A stretch of DNA of 64,000 nucleotides from an uncultured Planctomycetaceae bacterium (GCA_943787265.1 CALSLT010000014.1:124001-188000); one strand, 5' to 3'; positions 46,320-56,678 are shown, counted from the stretch's first letter. Notes: generated by a model not told the origin, from the letters alone. Numbers and translations are program-made.

Positions 46320-47200
46320 GACAACACACTTTCATTGAGAGGATAAAAGCCGCTGCGTAAGAATCGCGGAACAATAAAGCAAAGCACAACCAACGCGAGA
46401 GTATCGCCAATCAGTAGTCGAATACGGCCTGCAATACGCAAACCAACTGAAGGCAAAGGTTGGACGGCAATCCAACCTCGAAATTCAACCTTCCAGACGG
46501 ATAAAAGCTCGCCCGGTGGCAGCCGCAGAAAGCGAAGTCAGCGTTCGCTGCGAGGCACACGTCGCAGTTCGAGAAGCAGGTGCATCATGGCCAGCATTAA
46601 GGGACTCAACGTAACAGTTTTCCAAATAAGAAAGTTCGCGAGTCATCTGTCGGTCTCCCGGTCTGGCGACTTGAGTTGGCCGTTTCGAATCAATGCGGCT
46701 GAGACTTTACCAAGGGGCATCCGAAACGCAATCGAGTTTTCGCACACATTCTCAAGACCCAAAAATGTTCCCAATCGCTGACTCTACATCCTTGACGAGC
46801 TGGGCGAGCGTTGACCTTGAATCCAACGCCACATATCTCATCCAGTAGCGGATCGTGACCGCATTGAACCGAAGACTGGCCCATGATTCGTGTCAATGAT
46901 CTGGCCATACGAGCTCGATCTCCAAAGGCAGTGTGAAGTGCTGAAATTGGCGTCGTTGGGATCCACTTGGCGTCAGGCACCATCGTATCTGAACGTGCAG
47001 GTTCAGCAGGCTACGTCTTATTTACGGCTTCGCCGCGGGCCGTTATGGCTTACTCTTTCTTCGTATCATCCAGCTCACGCATTCACCGTAGTGACAGTCG
47101 AACGCGACGCCTCGACCAAACCTTACTTAACGATAAACTGCGGAAGCGGCGCCTTCGGGCACGTGACTTGCCCCGTTGTAATTATACGAAAGTATCGAAC
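46320..47200. other. 881-base gap with a stem-loop and no recognisable gene
   Basis: The region between the TIM-barrel gene (minus) and the CorC-type gene (plus). A stem-loop AGGTTGGA/TCCAACCT with a 6-base loop is at 46457-46478. Short open frames exist on both strands (for example 46690-46983 minus and a leader in frame with the CorC gene from 46967), but none has coding character. A decayed or frameshifted gene cannot be ruled out. Confidence 0.4.
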
Positions 47201-48529
47201 ATGCCTCCTTGGGTTAACAACCTAATTGAAGTCGGAATCGCCCTGTTGCTTGTCGTGGTGAACGGCTTTTTTGTCGCGGCCGAATTCGCTCTCGTCAAAG
47301 TCCGACCGAGCCGAATTGACGAGTTCATCGAAGTTGGCAAGCCCTTCGCTAAATCGGCCAAATGGTTGGCTGACCGAATGGAACAGGCCCTCTCAGCTTG
47401 TCAGCTCGGAATCACAATGGCATCACTGGCGATCGGCTGGGTAGGCGAGCCGGTTTTCGAAGCAATGCTGGGGCCAGTCTTCCACTTTCTAAGAGTGCCG
47501 GACGCGGCCGTTCACACGTTGTCCGTGCTTTTTGCATTTACGACGATCACGGCGCTGCATCTCGTAATTGGTGAACAGGCTCCGAAAATCTTTGCCATCC
47601 GTCGGCCTGAAGACATGCTGCTGTGGTGCGCTCTGCCGTTGAAACTTTTTTATGTTTGTGCCTGGCCGCTGATGGCGGCGTTGAACTGGGTGACGTCGGT
47701 AATTCTTGCAAAGCTCGGCCTGGAAGGTGATGCCGGGCACGGCGAGATCCACACTGAAACTGAACTTCAAACGCTCCTGGCCACATCATTCGAACACGGC
47801 CACGTCACGGGGTCCGAGCATAAACTCATCAACGCCGTTTTCCGTTTTGACGACATGGTCTGCCGCCGCATCATGGTGCCTCGCAATGACGTCGAATTCT
47901 TCGACATCAACGATGCACCATCAGGTTGCGTCGAGATGGCTCGACGAACGAAGCACACTCGCTATCCAGTCTGCAATGACTCATTGGATGAAGTCCTCGG
48001 CGTCGTTCACATGAAGGACCTGATCGGCTTTGCGGTCACCGACGACTTCGACTGGAAGTCCATCATGCGTCCGGCCAACAAAGTTCCGGAGAACATGCCA
48101 ATCAGCACACTGCTGAAACACTTTCAGACGACCCACCAGCTCCTGGCATTCGTCATCGACGAATACGGCACAGTCATCGGCATCGTCACTCTCGAGAACG
48201 TCCTGGAAGAAATAATTGGCGAAGTCGATGACGAATTCGACAACGACGACCCACACATCATTCCCGAAGGTCCAGACCAGTACATCGTGCGAGGCCGTAC
48301 GCCGCTGGACGAAGCCTGCGAAAAATTCCACCTCGTCCGACCGGAGGCAGAAATCGACACCTTCGCCGGTCTACTCCTGCATCAGACTCAGAAGGTCCTC
48401 TCAGTCGGAGACCACATCGAAATCGGCGACTGGACCGCAGAAATTCTGGAAGTCCGAGATGACCGAGCCCGCCGGATCCGCGTGACTCGACCCGAGGCGA
48501 CATCGACGAAAGACCCAACTACGGCCTGA
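47201..48529 (+). CDS. CNNM/CBS/CorC-domain membrane protein (hemolysin family)
   Basis: A 442-residue protein with a CNNM (DUF21) transmembrane domain at about 1-190 (LVVVNGFFVAAEFALVKVR), a CBS pair at about 215-335 (RIMVPRNDVEFFDI, VHMKDLIGFAV) and a C-terminal CorC/HlyC domain (QYIVRGRTPLDEACEKF). Such proteins take part in magnesium or cobalt efflux or homeostasis; the old name hemolysin is misleading. The frame is open to 46967, but the ATG at 47201 gives the normal N-terminus. Confidence 0.9.
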   Translation: MPPWVNNLIEVGIALLLVVVNGFFVAAEFALVKVRPSRIDEFIEVGKPFAKSAKWLADRMEQALSACQLGITMASLAIGWVGEPVFEAMLGPVFHFLRVPDAAVHTLSVLFAFTTITALHLVIGEQAPKIFAIRRPEDMLLWCALPLKLFYVCAWPLMAALNWVTSVILAKLGLEGDAGHGEIHTETELQTLLATSFEHGHVTGSEHKLINAVFRFDDMVCRRIMVPRNDVEFFDINDAPSGCVEMARRTKHTRYPVCNDSLDEVLGVVHMKDLIGFAVTDDFDWKSIMRPANKVPENMPISTLLKHFQTTHQLLAFVIDEYGTVIGIVTLENVLEEIIGEVDDEFDNDDPHIIPEGPDQYIVRGRTPLDEACEKFHLVRPEAEIDTFAGLLLHQTQKVLSVGDHIEIGDWTAEILEVRDDRARRIRVTRPEATSTKDPTTA

Positions 48530-48649
48530 AAAAAAAACAGCTCACGAGACGTTGGAAGTTGTCGGCAAAGAGTTTGCCACGGAGGGCGATAACATCGGTT
48601 CGACTGGCGACGATCTTCGTCTAGGCACTTCAGGGCTGAATGAGAGTCG

Positions 48650-48659
48650 CCCCCCCCCC
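48650..48659. repeat. C10 homopolymer at the lactonase stop codon
   Basis: Ten C residues in a row, the longest homopolymer seen in the window. It touches the last base of the lactonase stop codon, so length changes would fall just outside the coding region. Confidence 0.85.
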
Positions 48660-49828
48660 TACTTCGCCTCTAGAAACTGAAAGCACACGGGTGCTCCGAG
48701 GTCGAATGTCGTTCCGGTTGGCGTCAGTTCGCCGGTGTTCTGGTTGATCTTGAATTGGACCACCGTGTCGGAGTTCTGATTACCAACGATCATCCATTGT
48801 CCAGACGGATCGATCCCGAAGCTGCGACACGTCTTGCCAAGCGTAGATGTGTGTCCGACGAGAGTCAGCTTTCCAGTCTTCTGATCGACTGAATATCCAA
48901 CGATGTTGTCGGGGCCGCGATTCGATCCGTACAGAAACTTCCCAGACGGATGCAGAACGAGTTCGGCAGTCGACCCCGCCTTGCCCGAGAAGTCTGTCGG
49001 CAGCGTGGAAATCGCCTGAATCTCACGCAGGACTCCCTTCTTTGTCTTGAAGCGGAACGCCGTGACGCTCATTGCCTTTTCATCAATGTCGTAGCAGAAC
49101 CGACCATCAAGACTGAAAGTGAGATGACGCGGGTGAGTCTCGGCAGTCGTCGAAGCAAACGGTGGATCATTGGCAGTCAGCGATCCCGTGGCCGCATCAA
49201 ACCGATAAACAACAATTCGATCGAGTCCGGCTTCGCAGGTCACAGCAAATCGGTTTGTAGGATCAAACGCGCTGTGATGGGCGTGTGGTTTCTGCTTTTC
49301 CCCCAACGTCGGATACCGGTCTACCCACGTGGACGGCGCGAGCGTTCCATCGTCGGCAACCAGAAGGCTCGACATGCTGCCGTCGCCCCAGTTGGACACC
49401 AGAATCGTCTTGCCCGTTTGATCGATGGCGAGATGACAGGGACCTTTTCCATTCGGCTCTTGAGAATTGAGAGCCGTCAGCTTTCCGTCTTGTCCAATCG
49501 AAAAGGCTGCAACCGCGCCGCCACCGCCCTTGTAAGGCCCCGACTCTCCAGCGGCGTATAAGAATTTCCCGTTCGGGTGAAGCGTGACCCACGACGGATT
49601 GATCATCTCGGCAGCCAGTTTGGGTTTGCTCAACGAACCTGATTCCGGGTCAAGGCGAGAGACATAGATCCCCTGGCTCTTCGGTCCGGTGTACGTCCCG
49701 ATGTAAACCAGAGTTGTCCCCGCTTTCCCATCCTCGGCCGCCCCAGGACTGGCCGCGGTGCACAGCACCGCAACTCCAATTGAAAAAACGGTCAACAGTC
49801 CGATCGGTTTTCGTTGAGATAGCTGCAT
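48659..49828 (-). CDS. Secreted lactonase-family seven-bladed beta-propeller
   Basis: A 389-residue member of the lactonase (PF10282-type) family, related to 6-phosphogluconolactonase YbhE. It has a signal peptide (PIGLLTVFSIGVAVLCTAAS) followed by VYIGTYTGPKSQGIYVSRLD, the typical first blade. Repeated blades include HPNGKFLYAAGE, HPRHLTFSLDGRFCYDIDEK (exactly in order) and LHPSGKFLYGSNRG. Because it is exported, a cytoplasmic pentose-phosphate role is unlikely; an extracellular or periplasmic sugar lactone role is possible. It lies 101 bases downstream of the phosphatase-like gene. Confidence 0.87.
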   Translation of the reverse strand: MQLSQRKPIGLLTVFSIGVAVLCTAASPGAAEDGKAGTTLVYIGTYTGPKSQGIYVSRLDPESGSLSKPKLAAEMINPSWVTLHPNGKFLYAAGESGPYKGGGGAVAAFSIGQDGKLTALNSQEPNGKGPCHLAIDQTGKTILVSNWGDGSMSSLLVADDGTLAPSTWVDRYPTLGEKQKPHAHHSAFDPTNRFAVTCEAGLDRIVVYRFDAATGSLTANDPPFASTTAETHPRHLTFSLDGRFCYDIDEKAMSVTAFRFKTKKGVLREIQAISTLPTDFSGKAGSTAELVLHPSGKFLYGSNRGPDNIVGYSVDQKTGKLTLVGHTSTLGKTCRSFGIDPSGQWMIVGNQNSDTVVQFKINQNTGELTPTGTTFDLGAPVCFQFLEAK

Positions 49829-49929
49829 TGTTTAGTCGCTTCAGTATGGTTGATTCTGGAAACACTACGCGCACCAGTTCAGCGCAACGTCACGCAACAG
49901 CCGTTTTGGGGCGTCGTATCGTTGACGTC

Positions 49930-50526
49930 TTACTTTTTGACCGCCTTTTGCGTCCGCGCTTTGGCCTGAGCCTTTTTGATGTATGCCTTCGCTTTGGCTT
50001 CGTAGGGCGGGAACTTCAGGCCGACTTCCTTTGCTTCTTTCAGTGCCTTGTCAAACGCAACCTTGTCGGTGAGGACTCGGTGGGCAAGCCAGATTGCTCC
50101 GACTCGGTTGGCTGATGCACAGTGAAGAAATACTGGTTGCTTTTTCTTATCGCCCAGCACCTTCAGTGACTTCTCAAAGATCTCGTCCTTCAGCGTGTCC
50201 GGCGCGGCAAACGGCAGATAGTGATATTCAAGGCCGAGTCCTTTCACGACTCCCTTTTCGTCGAAACGCATTTCACCGGGTGTTCGCAGGTTAATAACGG
50301 TTTTGATCCCATCCTTTTTCGCGATAGAGAAGTCATCCGCGGATGGCTGGCCAGCCAGATAGATTTTCCCGAGGCGATGAACGTTGTACGTCTTCCCGAG
50401 CTTGCAGGCTTCGAGCTTCGGTGGCTTCTTTGCTTTTGGATCGGACTTGGTGTCTTCGGCGCAGGCCAGTGTGACCACCGAGGAAGCAAGTGCCAGACAG
50501 GCAACGATTCGTAATTGTGTCTTCAT
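49930..50526 (-). CDS. Secreted dual-specificity phosphatase-like protein (DUF442-type)
   Basis: A 198-residue protein with a signal peptide (IVACLALASSVVTLACAED) and a cysteine phosphatase-like domain. The start YNVHRLGKIYLAGQPSADDF and the strand IKTVINLRTPGEM are typical of the beta-lactamase-hydrolase-like phosphatase group. The P-loop HCASANRVG fits C-x(5)-R. The C-terminus is Lys/Ala-rich. The general acid is not assigned. The frame is open to 50604; the ATG at 50526 starts the signal peptide. It is upstream of the lactonase on the same strand. Confidence 0.82.
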   Translation of the reverse strand: MKTQLRIVACLALASSVVTLACAEDTKSDPKAKKPPKLEACKLGKTYNVHRLGKIYLAGQPSADDFSIAKKDGIKTVINLRTPGEMRFDEKGVVKGLGLEYHYLPFAAPDTLKDEIFEKSLKVLGDKKKQPVFLHCASANRVGAIWLAHRVLTDKVAFDKALKEAKEVGLKFPPYEAKAKAYIKKAQAKARTQKAVKK

Positions 50527-50892
50527 GGCGGGGCTCCTGAGAGCGGTTGGTGGGTGTAAGGTGGGAACTGCGAACGCGCTGACGATCAGACTTCGCAGCA
50601 ACAATCAGGATAGCGAACTACGTTGCCGAAACACATCATCTGATGCTTTGCGGCAACTCAGGTAACTGACGAAGTTTTGCGACTGTGGCAAAGCGGAGGT
50701 CACTTGAGCGCTCAATTCTCTGAAGAATTGCCGTCAGCCGTCCAGAATGGTGTTTTGCGGTTGAGAATTTCCCACTGGCGGTACAATGCTTGCTTCGCGG
50801 GTCGTGTATCAACAGCTTTACGGTGTATGCAATCGCAGATTGACGGGGCTCCGTCTGTCTTGCGGATGGCTTAAGAAGCCTTTGGAGATTCT
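50527..50892. other. Divergent gap before the kinase gene
   Basis: 366 bases between the phosphatase-like gene and the kinase. A weak sigma-70-like pair, TTGAGA (50762-50767) and TACAAT (50783-50788), has only 15 bases of spacing. No gene is evident. Confidence 0.3.
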
Positions 50893-53337
50893 ATGATGGA
50901 TACCGTCCGCGTCGAGCAACTGATCTCTCAGTGGGAAGAGTTGTTATCGCAGGGGCAGTACATTCCGCCCGAAGAACTTTGCATGAGCTGTCCTGAACTC
51001 CTTGAAGAAGTTCAGAAGCGGATCGACGAAATCGAACCGCGAGCCGGCGAAGAAACTGCGGCAGCAGAAGTCGGCGACATGGCAACCGTCATCGAGCCAG
51101 AGGGTCCGAAGAATTCTGATGCTGGAGCGCTCGTCCTTCAGCAGGCGTATAAGAAGCTGAGATTTCACGCGCGAGGCGGACTCGGCGAGATCTACGTGGC
51201 GGACGACAACGAACTTCAGCGCGACGTCGTCCTGAAGTTCATCCGGCCGAAGCATCGAGACCGCCGCGATTGTCGCGAGCAGTTTCAGCTCGAAGCAGAA
51301 GTGACTGCCAGGCTGGATCACCCAGGAGTCGTACCAGTTTACGGCTTCGGGAAAACTCCGGACGGCCGGCTCTGCTACGCGATGAGATTTATTCAGGGTG
51401 AGACTCTGGAAGAATACATCGCGAGAATGCACTCGCCGACGATCGAACAGGACGGCCAACGAGTCAAACAGGAATCGATCTTCGCGAAGAGTCGATCCGT
51501 CGAATTCCGCAGCCTGCTCGTCCAGTTCTGCACGGTCTGCAACACGATTGCCTACGCGCACAACCGAGGGATTCTGCACCGCGACATCAAGCCGGAAAAC
51601 ATCATGCTCGGCAAGTACGACGACACGCTGGTCGTCGACTGGGGCCTCGCAATGCCTATCAACAGGGATGAAACCGCGCGAGCCAGTGGCGAGCAAACCC
51701 TGATGCCAAGCAGCGGTTCCGGTGGAAGCTCCGGCGGAACAACGGGCGGTCCGGTTGGAACACCGGCATATATGAGTCCAGAGCAAGCTGCCGGAGTGTT
51801 GGGACTCGGCCCGGCCACGGATATCTTTTCGCTCGGAGCGACGCTTTACAAAGTCCTGACTGGCCGAGCACCGTACACCGGCGATTCGGCTCGTGAAGCA
51901 TTAACAAAGGCGCGTCACGCTAACTTTGTCAATCCGAGTGAGAAGCGAAAGGACATACCGCGAGGCCTGGAAGCAATCTGCCTGAAGGCGATGGCTGTAG
52001 ATCCAGACAATCGTTATCTCACCGGCGTCGACATGTCAGCAGATATCGAATGCTGGCTCGCTGACCAACCATTTAGTGCATTGAAAGAACGCTGGCACGA
52101 ACGAGCTGGTCGTTGGGCACGTCATCATCAGGGGCTGGCTCAGACATTGCTCACGTGCTTTTTACTGGTCGTTGTCGGGCTGACCGTGTGGGGCACTTCG
52201 GCCGTCAATGCTCGCAATAATCTGGTCAAGACTCGGGTCGAAGCGTTGCATGCGGAAGGTCGATTCCACAATCGGCTGATCGTTTCTGAATTCGATGACC
52301 TGCGAGACGACATTCGGCTGCTTGTCGGGCGGCCGATTCTAACCGAGACAGCGAAGGCTCTTGAAAACGGCGAGATGACCGAGCAGCAGCAGTCTGGCAT
52401 GAGGCAGCTATTCCGTGAATTCATGGCGCAGAATCCGAATTACATCCAGGTGAGGTATCTCGCGTACGATGCCAAGGGCATGGAAAAAATTCGGATGGAC
52501 CGCAACGCTCCGGGAGCAGAACCCGAACTTATTCCCACCGAACAACTTCAGGCAAAGGGCGAGAGTTACTACTTTCGCGATACGGTGAAGCTGGCTCGCA
52601 ACGAAGTTTACCTTTCGGCCATCGACATCAACCGTGAGCAGGGCGTGCACCAATGGGACCGACCAGTCGTGCGAGCCGGCGCTCCGGTGTACGACGAGAA
52701 TTCCAGTCGCGTGCTGGGCATTGTCGTCATCAATATTCACTTCGGGCGGATCATCGAGACACTCAAAGCGGAAGCGACAGACGATCTCCAGGTCTTCCTC
52801 GCGGATGGCGACGGTCAGTTCCTGCATTTTCCCGGCAACCCGGATGTGGAATTCTGCTTTGAACGAGACATCGACTATCCGATGGAATCTCTTTTTCCAC
52901 AGTTGATGAACTTCCGCGAGCAACAGGATTCGCACGCCGAGAAGTTGGAACTACGGCCCAACACGTCAATTCTCATTTCGGGACGACGATCGGAGTCGGA
53001 TGAAACTACGTCGTTGAGCACGATCCTCGACAAGGTGATGAAGGATCCTCAATTCGAAGGTCTTCGAGTCAAAAAGAGCAAGTACTCAGAGAAAGATCGC
53101 GCAGCCACAGCGGACAACGACGCTCGACCAATGGCGATTCTTGTCGGAGACGATGCGACAGATGCGGAAGCTCTATCCGAGCAGTTGAGAGAGCAGTTTG
53201 GCTCACAGTTCTCGATCTCAATCCTGCCGCATCTGGCCCCAACCCAGAACCACGCCATTTACGCCCGCAAGCTTTTCTTCGACGAAAGCAATCCAGAACG
53301 CTTCCTCTGCCTGCTGCTCGTTATGCCTTACGAGTGA
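50893..53337 (+). CDS. Membrane Ser/Thr protein kinase with external sensor domain
   Basis: An 814-residue Hanks-type kinase. Residues 8-45 carry the short helical motif (ISQWEELLSQGQYIPPEELC) common to planctomycete kinases. The kinase domain covers about 87-390: Gly loop RGGLGEIYVAD, Lys115 in VVLKFI, HRDIKPEN at 229-236, DWG in place of DFG at 249-251, and GTPAYMSPEQAA. A membrane helix (TLLTCFLLVVVGLTVWGTSA) near 417-437 leads to an external region of about 370 residues with a PDC/Cache-like part (SYYFRDTVKLARNEVYLSAI, then VVNIHFGRIIETLKAEATDD). An extracellular signal would thus control cytoplasmic phosphorylation. The gene ends 10 bases inside the convergent TPR-like gene. Confidence 0.9.
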   Translation: MMDTVRVEQLISQWEELLSQGQYIPPEELCMSCPELLEEVQKRIDEIEPRAGEETAAAEVGDMATVIEPEGPKNSDAGALVLQQAYKKLRFHARGGLGEIYVADDNELQRDVVLKFIRPKHRDRRDCREQFQLEAEVTARLDHPGVVPVYGFGKTPDGRLCYAMRFIQGETLEEYIARMHSPTIEQDGQRVKQESIFAKSRSVEFRSLLVQFCTVCNTIAYAHNRGILHRDIKPENIMLGKYDDTLVVDWGLAMPINRDETARASGEQTLMPSSGSGGSSGGTTGGPVGTPAYMSPEQAAGVLGLGPATDIFSLGATLYKVLTGRAPYTGDSAREALTKARHANFVNPSEKRKDIPRGLEAICLKAMAVDPDNRYLTGVDMSADIECWLADQPFSALKERWHERAGRWARHHQGLAQTLLTCFLLVVVGLTVWGTSAVNARNNLVKTRVEALHAEGRFHNRLIVSEFDDLRDDIRLLVGRPILTETAKALENGEMTEQQQSGMRQLFREFMAQNPNYIQVRYLAYDAKGMEKIRMDRNAPGAEPELIPTEQLQAKGESYYFRDTVKLARNEVYLSAIDINREQGVHQWDRPVVRAGAPVYDENSSRVLGIVVINIHFGRIIETLKAEATDDLQVFLADGDGQFLHFPGNPDVEFCFERDIDYPMESLFPQLMNFREQQDSHAEKLELRPNTSILISGRRSESDETTSLSTILDKVMKDPQFEGLRVKKSKYSEKDRAATADNDARPMAILVGDDATDAEALSEQLREQFGSQFSISILPHLAPTQNHAIYARKLFFDESNPERFLCLLLVMPYE

Positions 53338-53834
53338 TTATCGGGCCAGTTTTGAATGACATCCTTGAGGACTGATTGACCACGGTCAGTTGTGTACGCA
53401 TCCTTGACCCATTCAGGCGGTGGCGATTGCTGCACACTCGGATCGAGAAAGTGTGTTATCGCGATTAGCTTCGCCCCGCCTACAGGGTAGTCACATTCAC
53501 CTGCAACCAAGCCGAGTCTAAACCAAATCTGCCCCTCAAGTGATTTCGACTCTGAGTCATCTGGTGATGCTTGTTGAACACGATCGATCGCCGCAACAAG
53601 CATTTCAACTGCTGATTTCTCGTCGCCGTCGTCGAAACTGATCCCTCCAAGATTCGTCAAGATCGAAGCTTCCGACGTCACATCGCCAAGTCTTTGTGCG
53701 ATGATGAGGGCTTCATTGCAGTATGACTTCACGCGTTGCCAATCTCCTGACGACATGGCCTCAGTCATCAGTTGTCCGTATCGTTCGAGTTCCGCCTCAT
53801 CTGATGACGAGCTTTCGCTGAAGGTGTCTGTCAT
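53328..53834 (-). CDS. Small TPR-like protein
   Basis: A 168-residue helical protein with two TPR-like units (GDWQRVKSYCNEALIIAQRL and NLGGISFDDGDEKSAVEMLV) and an acidic Ser-rich start (TFSESSSSDEAELE). The ATG at 53834 is chosen; the frame is open 15 codons further. Its stop lies inside the kinase gene, with a 10-base tail-to-tail overlap, and hisS is 54 bases upstream on the same strand. No partner can be named. Confidence 0.65.
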   Translation of the reverse strand: MTDTFSESSSSDEAELERYGQLMTEAMSSGDWQRVKSYCNEALIIAQRLGDVTSEASILTNLGGISFDDGDEKSAVEMLVAAIDRVQQASPDDSESKSLEGQIWFRLGLVAGECDYPVGGAKLIAITHFLDPSVQQSPPPEWVKDAYTTDRGQSVLKDVIQNWPDNHS

Positions 53835-53887
53835 TTGAGTGGCCTTGCTCGATAGATGCATGCGGACGCGAAGTAGCAACCGCTCAA

Positions 53888-55210
53888 TTACACAATTTCC
53901 TTCAGGTGCTCAGCGAGGTCGGCCGTGGCGACGTCGGACTGGTCGCCTCGGACCTGAAGGTTTTTGACTTGCCACATGCCTTTGGCAAATTCGTCTTCAC
54001 CGGCGATGACAGCGACTTTGTGGCCTTTTTTATCGGCGTATTTGAGTTGCTTGCCGATGGCTTTGGCTTCGGGGAAGACTTCGACGCGAAGACCTTCTGC
54101 TCGAAGTGATCGGGCGATGGCGAGGTAGTCTGCAAGTCGAGATGCATCGAACTGTGGGATGAAGACTTCAGCGGGAGTCGAGGCGGACTCGACCATTTCC
54201 AGAATCTCCATCGCGGCAAGCAATCGATCGAGTCCCAGGCTGGCGCCAATTCCTGGTAGTTGCTGTTTGGTAAACAGGCCAGCCAGGTTGTCGTAGCGAC
54301 CGCCTGAGCAAACACTGCCAATCTTCGGTTGGTCTTCCAGGAAGGTCTCGTAAATCGTCCCCGTGTAGTAGTCGAGGCCTCGCGCGATCGACAGGTCGAG
54401 GCCAACTCGTCCGTCAGGAATTCCAGCCTTGGCACAACATTCAAAAAGCTCGCGAAGTTTGGCGACGCCGGCCAAGCCGGATTCGCTGCCGTCCAGCATG
54501 CCTTCGAGGGACGTAAGAATTTCAGTCGGCGCACCGGTCAGTTCTGCCAGATCGAGCACGCTTGCTGCCTGTTCGGCTGTCGCTCCGACGAATTCGACCA
54601 TCTCGGCGATGACTTTCTCCCGACCGATTTTGGGAAGCTTGTCGAGAGACCTCAACACGCCGACGGACTTTTCAGTCAGCCCGACTTTTTCCAGCAGGCC
54701 ATTCAGCACAAGTCGGTTGTTGATCCGAATGTTGAATCGTTCAAACCCGATTTGCTCCATCAGATCATTGATCACAAACAGCGTCTCGATATCGGCGGTG
54801 TTGGACAGCGTGCCGATCGTGTCGAAGTCGCACTGCATGAACTCACGGTAGCGCCCGGCCTGAGGACGCTCGCCGCGCCAGACCTTGCCGATGTGATACC
54901 GTTTGAAAGGCGTACCCAACTGCTGAGCGTGCTGTGCGGCGAACCGGGCGAGCGGGATCGTCAGGTCAAACCGCATGGCGACGTCCCGGTCGCCGTTATC
55001 AGTGAAGCGATAGAGCTGTTTGTCGGTTTCATCACTACCTTTGCCAAGCAGAATCTCGGTGTATTCCAAGGCTGGTGTATCAATTGGGCTGAAACCGTAG
55101 CTGCGGTAGACACGCTGAGCGGTCTCGATCAACTGCTCACGCGCGATCATCGTGTTTGGCAGATAGTCCCTGAATCCACTCAGTGTTCGGGGCTTGATAA
55201 GGTTGCTCAT
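53888..55210 (-). CDS. hisS: Histidyl-tRNA synthetase HisS
   Basis: A 440-residue class II aminoacyl-tRNA synthetase that charges tRNA-His. The N-terminus KPRTLSGFRDYLPNTMIARE and motif 1 region (YGFSPIDTPALEYTEILLGK) lead to motif 2 (GKVWRGERPQAGRYREFMQ), the HisA block ARGLDYYTGTIYE, CSGGRYDNLAGLF and motif 3 (GIGASLGLDRLLAAME). The C-terminal anticodon-binding domain follows. It is probably co-transcribed with the small TPR gene downstream. Confidence 0.95.
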   Translation of the reverse strand: MSNLIKPRTLSGFRDYLPNTMIAREQLIETAQRVYRSYGFSPIDTPALEYTEILLGKGSDETDKQLYRFTDNGDRDVAMRFDLTIPLARFAAQHAQQLGTPFKRYHIGKVWRGERPQAGRYREFMQCDFDTIGTLSNTADIETLFVINDLMEQIGFERFNIRINNRLVLNGLLEKVGLTEKSVGVLRSLDKLPKIGREKVIAEMVEFVGATAEQAASVLDLAELTGAPTEILTSLEGMLDGSESGLAGVAKLRELFECCAKAGIPDGRVGLDLSIARGLDYYTGTIYETFLEDQPKIGSVCSGGRYDNLAGLFTKQQLPGIGASLGLDRLLAAMEILEMVESASTPAEVFIPQFDASRLADYLAIARSLRAEGLRVEVFPEAKAIGKQLKYADKKGHKVAVIAGEDEFAKGMWQVKNLQVRGDQSDVATADLAEHLKEIV

Positions 55211-55467
55211 TCGTCAGTTTTTCTGTCTGGTAGGTCAGGATGTGCCTGACGGAGTCTCTAAAACGTGGTTGGCAGCGGAGCGTAACGTCGCCCGGCAGGT
55301 CGTCTCAAGGCAGTGCAAATCGTGGTCATCACGGCCCTGGCTCGAACCATTCGACGACCAGGAGTGTTCTGATAGACTCCCCGCCGTTCGACGACGGACG
55401 CAGCAGCAATGGGTGCGGTTCGCATCGTCTTGTCGAACGCTTCGCCGAGCCACTCAGGAAACAGGTA

Positions 55468-56667
55468 ATGAGCGATCTGCCTTCGCTGCCCTATGGATTT
55501 TCAGCCGCTGGCATACACTGCGGCGTTAAAAGCGATCCGTCAGTCTTCGATCTCTGTCTTTTCGTTTCAGACCGCGCGGCATCACTGGCCGGCGTCTTTA
55601 CTCAGAATAAAGTCTGCGGCGCTCCGGTGAAGATCTCACGTCAGCGTGTCCCAAGAGCGACCGGGCGGGCCGTCGTCATCAATTCAGGTAACGCCAACGC
55701 CTGCACCGGCGAGCGAGGTGACGCGGACGCAAACTGGATGACCGAGCAGACAGCCGCGTCGCTCGCCTGCGATATGGAAGACGTCGTCGTTTGCTCGACG
55801 GGAATCATCGGGCACTTTTTGCCACGTCCCGCTCTGGAATCAGGAATCGCTTCAGCTGCGAGTCAGTTGGCCAAAACCCCCGAAGCATTCAACGCCGCCT
55901 CGCGCGGGATGATGACGACCGACACGTTCGCCAAGCAGACCACACGAAACCTCGACGTTGGCGGGACGACCGTACGTGTCAGCGCCGCGGCCAAAGGAGC
56001 CGCGATGATCGGTCCAAACATGGCGACAATGCTCGGCGTCGTAATGACGGACGCCGCTTTGTCTCCTGAAGAAGCGGATGCCATGCTGCGGCATTCGGTC
56101 AATCGAAGCTTCAACTGCATCAGCGTGGAAGGCCACACCAGCACCAGCGATACCGTTTTCCTCTTTGCCAACGGAGCAGCAGGTCACGCCGACTTGAATG
56201 ACGAGTCGCGAGCGGCGCTGCAGGCGGCAATCGACGAAGTCACGATGGAGATGGCACAGGCAATCATTCGAGACGCCGAAGGGGCCGACCACTTTGTCAC
56301 CATCGACGTTGAAGGAGCACGAACGCGGGACGAGGCTCATTGCATCGCCAAAGCAATCGCCGATGGAGCACTCGTAAAAACCGCGATCACCGGAGCGGAC
56401 CCGAATTGGGGACGCATTGTCTCAGCGGCTGGCTACTCGGGTGTCGAAATGGCCGAAGAGGAAATCAGCTTGCAGATCAACGATGTGCTTATCTACGAAG
56501 CTGGAGCACCGACGGAATACGACGAAGCCGCACTTTCCCAAACGATGAGAAACAATCGAGACGTTTCTATCAAGCTGCTACTTAGTCATGGTGAAGCGTC
56601 CGTCCGATTCTGGACGAGTGATCTGACTGCCGAGTACGTCCGCCTGAATTCTGAATACACAACGTAG
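55468..56667 (+). CDS. argJ: Glutamate N-acetyltransferase / amino-acid acetyltransferase ArgJ
   Basis: A 399-residue ArgJ, which moves the acetyl group from N-acetylornithine to glutamate in arginine synthesis. The self-cleavage region [20 protein letters not shown] is clear, with the Thr of ATML as the nucleophile that starts the beta chain. [20 protein letters not shown] and the C-terminal sequence are also as expected. The frame is open to 55240, but the ATG at 55468 follows AGGAAACAGG and starts at the family N-terminus. The next gene begins 11 bases later. Confidence 0.94.
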   Translation: MSDLPSLPYGFSAAGIHCGVKSDPSVFDLCLFVSDRAASLAGVFTQNKVCGAPVKISRQRVPRATGRAVVINSGNANACTGERGDADANWMTEQTAASLACDMEDVVVCSTGIIGHFLPRPALESGIASAASQLAKTPEAFNAASRGMMTTDTFAKQTTRNLDVGGTTVRVSAAAKGAAMIGPNMATMLGVVMTDAALSPEEADAMLRHSVNRSFNCISVEGHTSTSDTVFLFANGAAGHADLNDESRAALQAAIDEVTMEMAQAIIRDAEGADHFVTIDVEGARTRDEAHCIAKAIADGALVKTAITGADPNWGRIVSAAGYSGVEMAEEEISLQINDVLIYEAGAPTEYDEAALSQTMRNNRDVSIKLLLSHGEASVRFWTSDLTAEYVRLNSEYTT

Positions 56668-56678
56668 ACTGACATCGA

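Noticed and set aside
46967..47200. N-terminal extension of the CorC-type protein from 46967
   Set aside because: The 78 added residues are basic and Ser-rich, unlike any CNNM protein, while the ATG at 47201 gives the family start.
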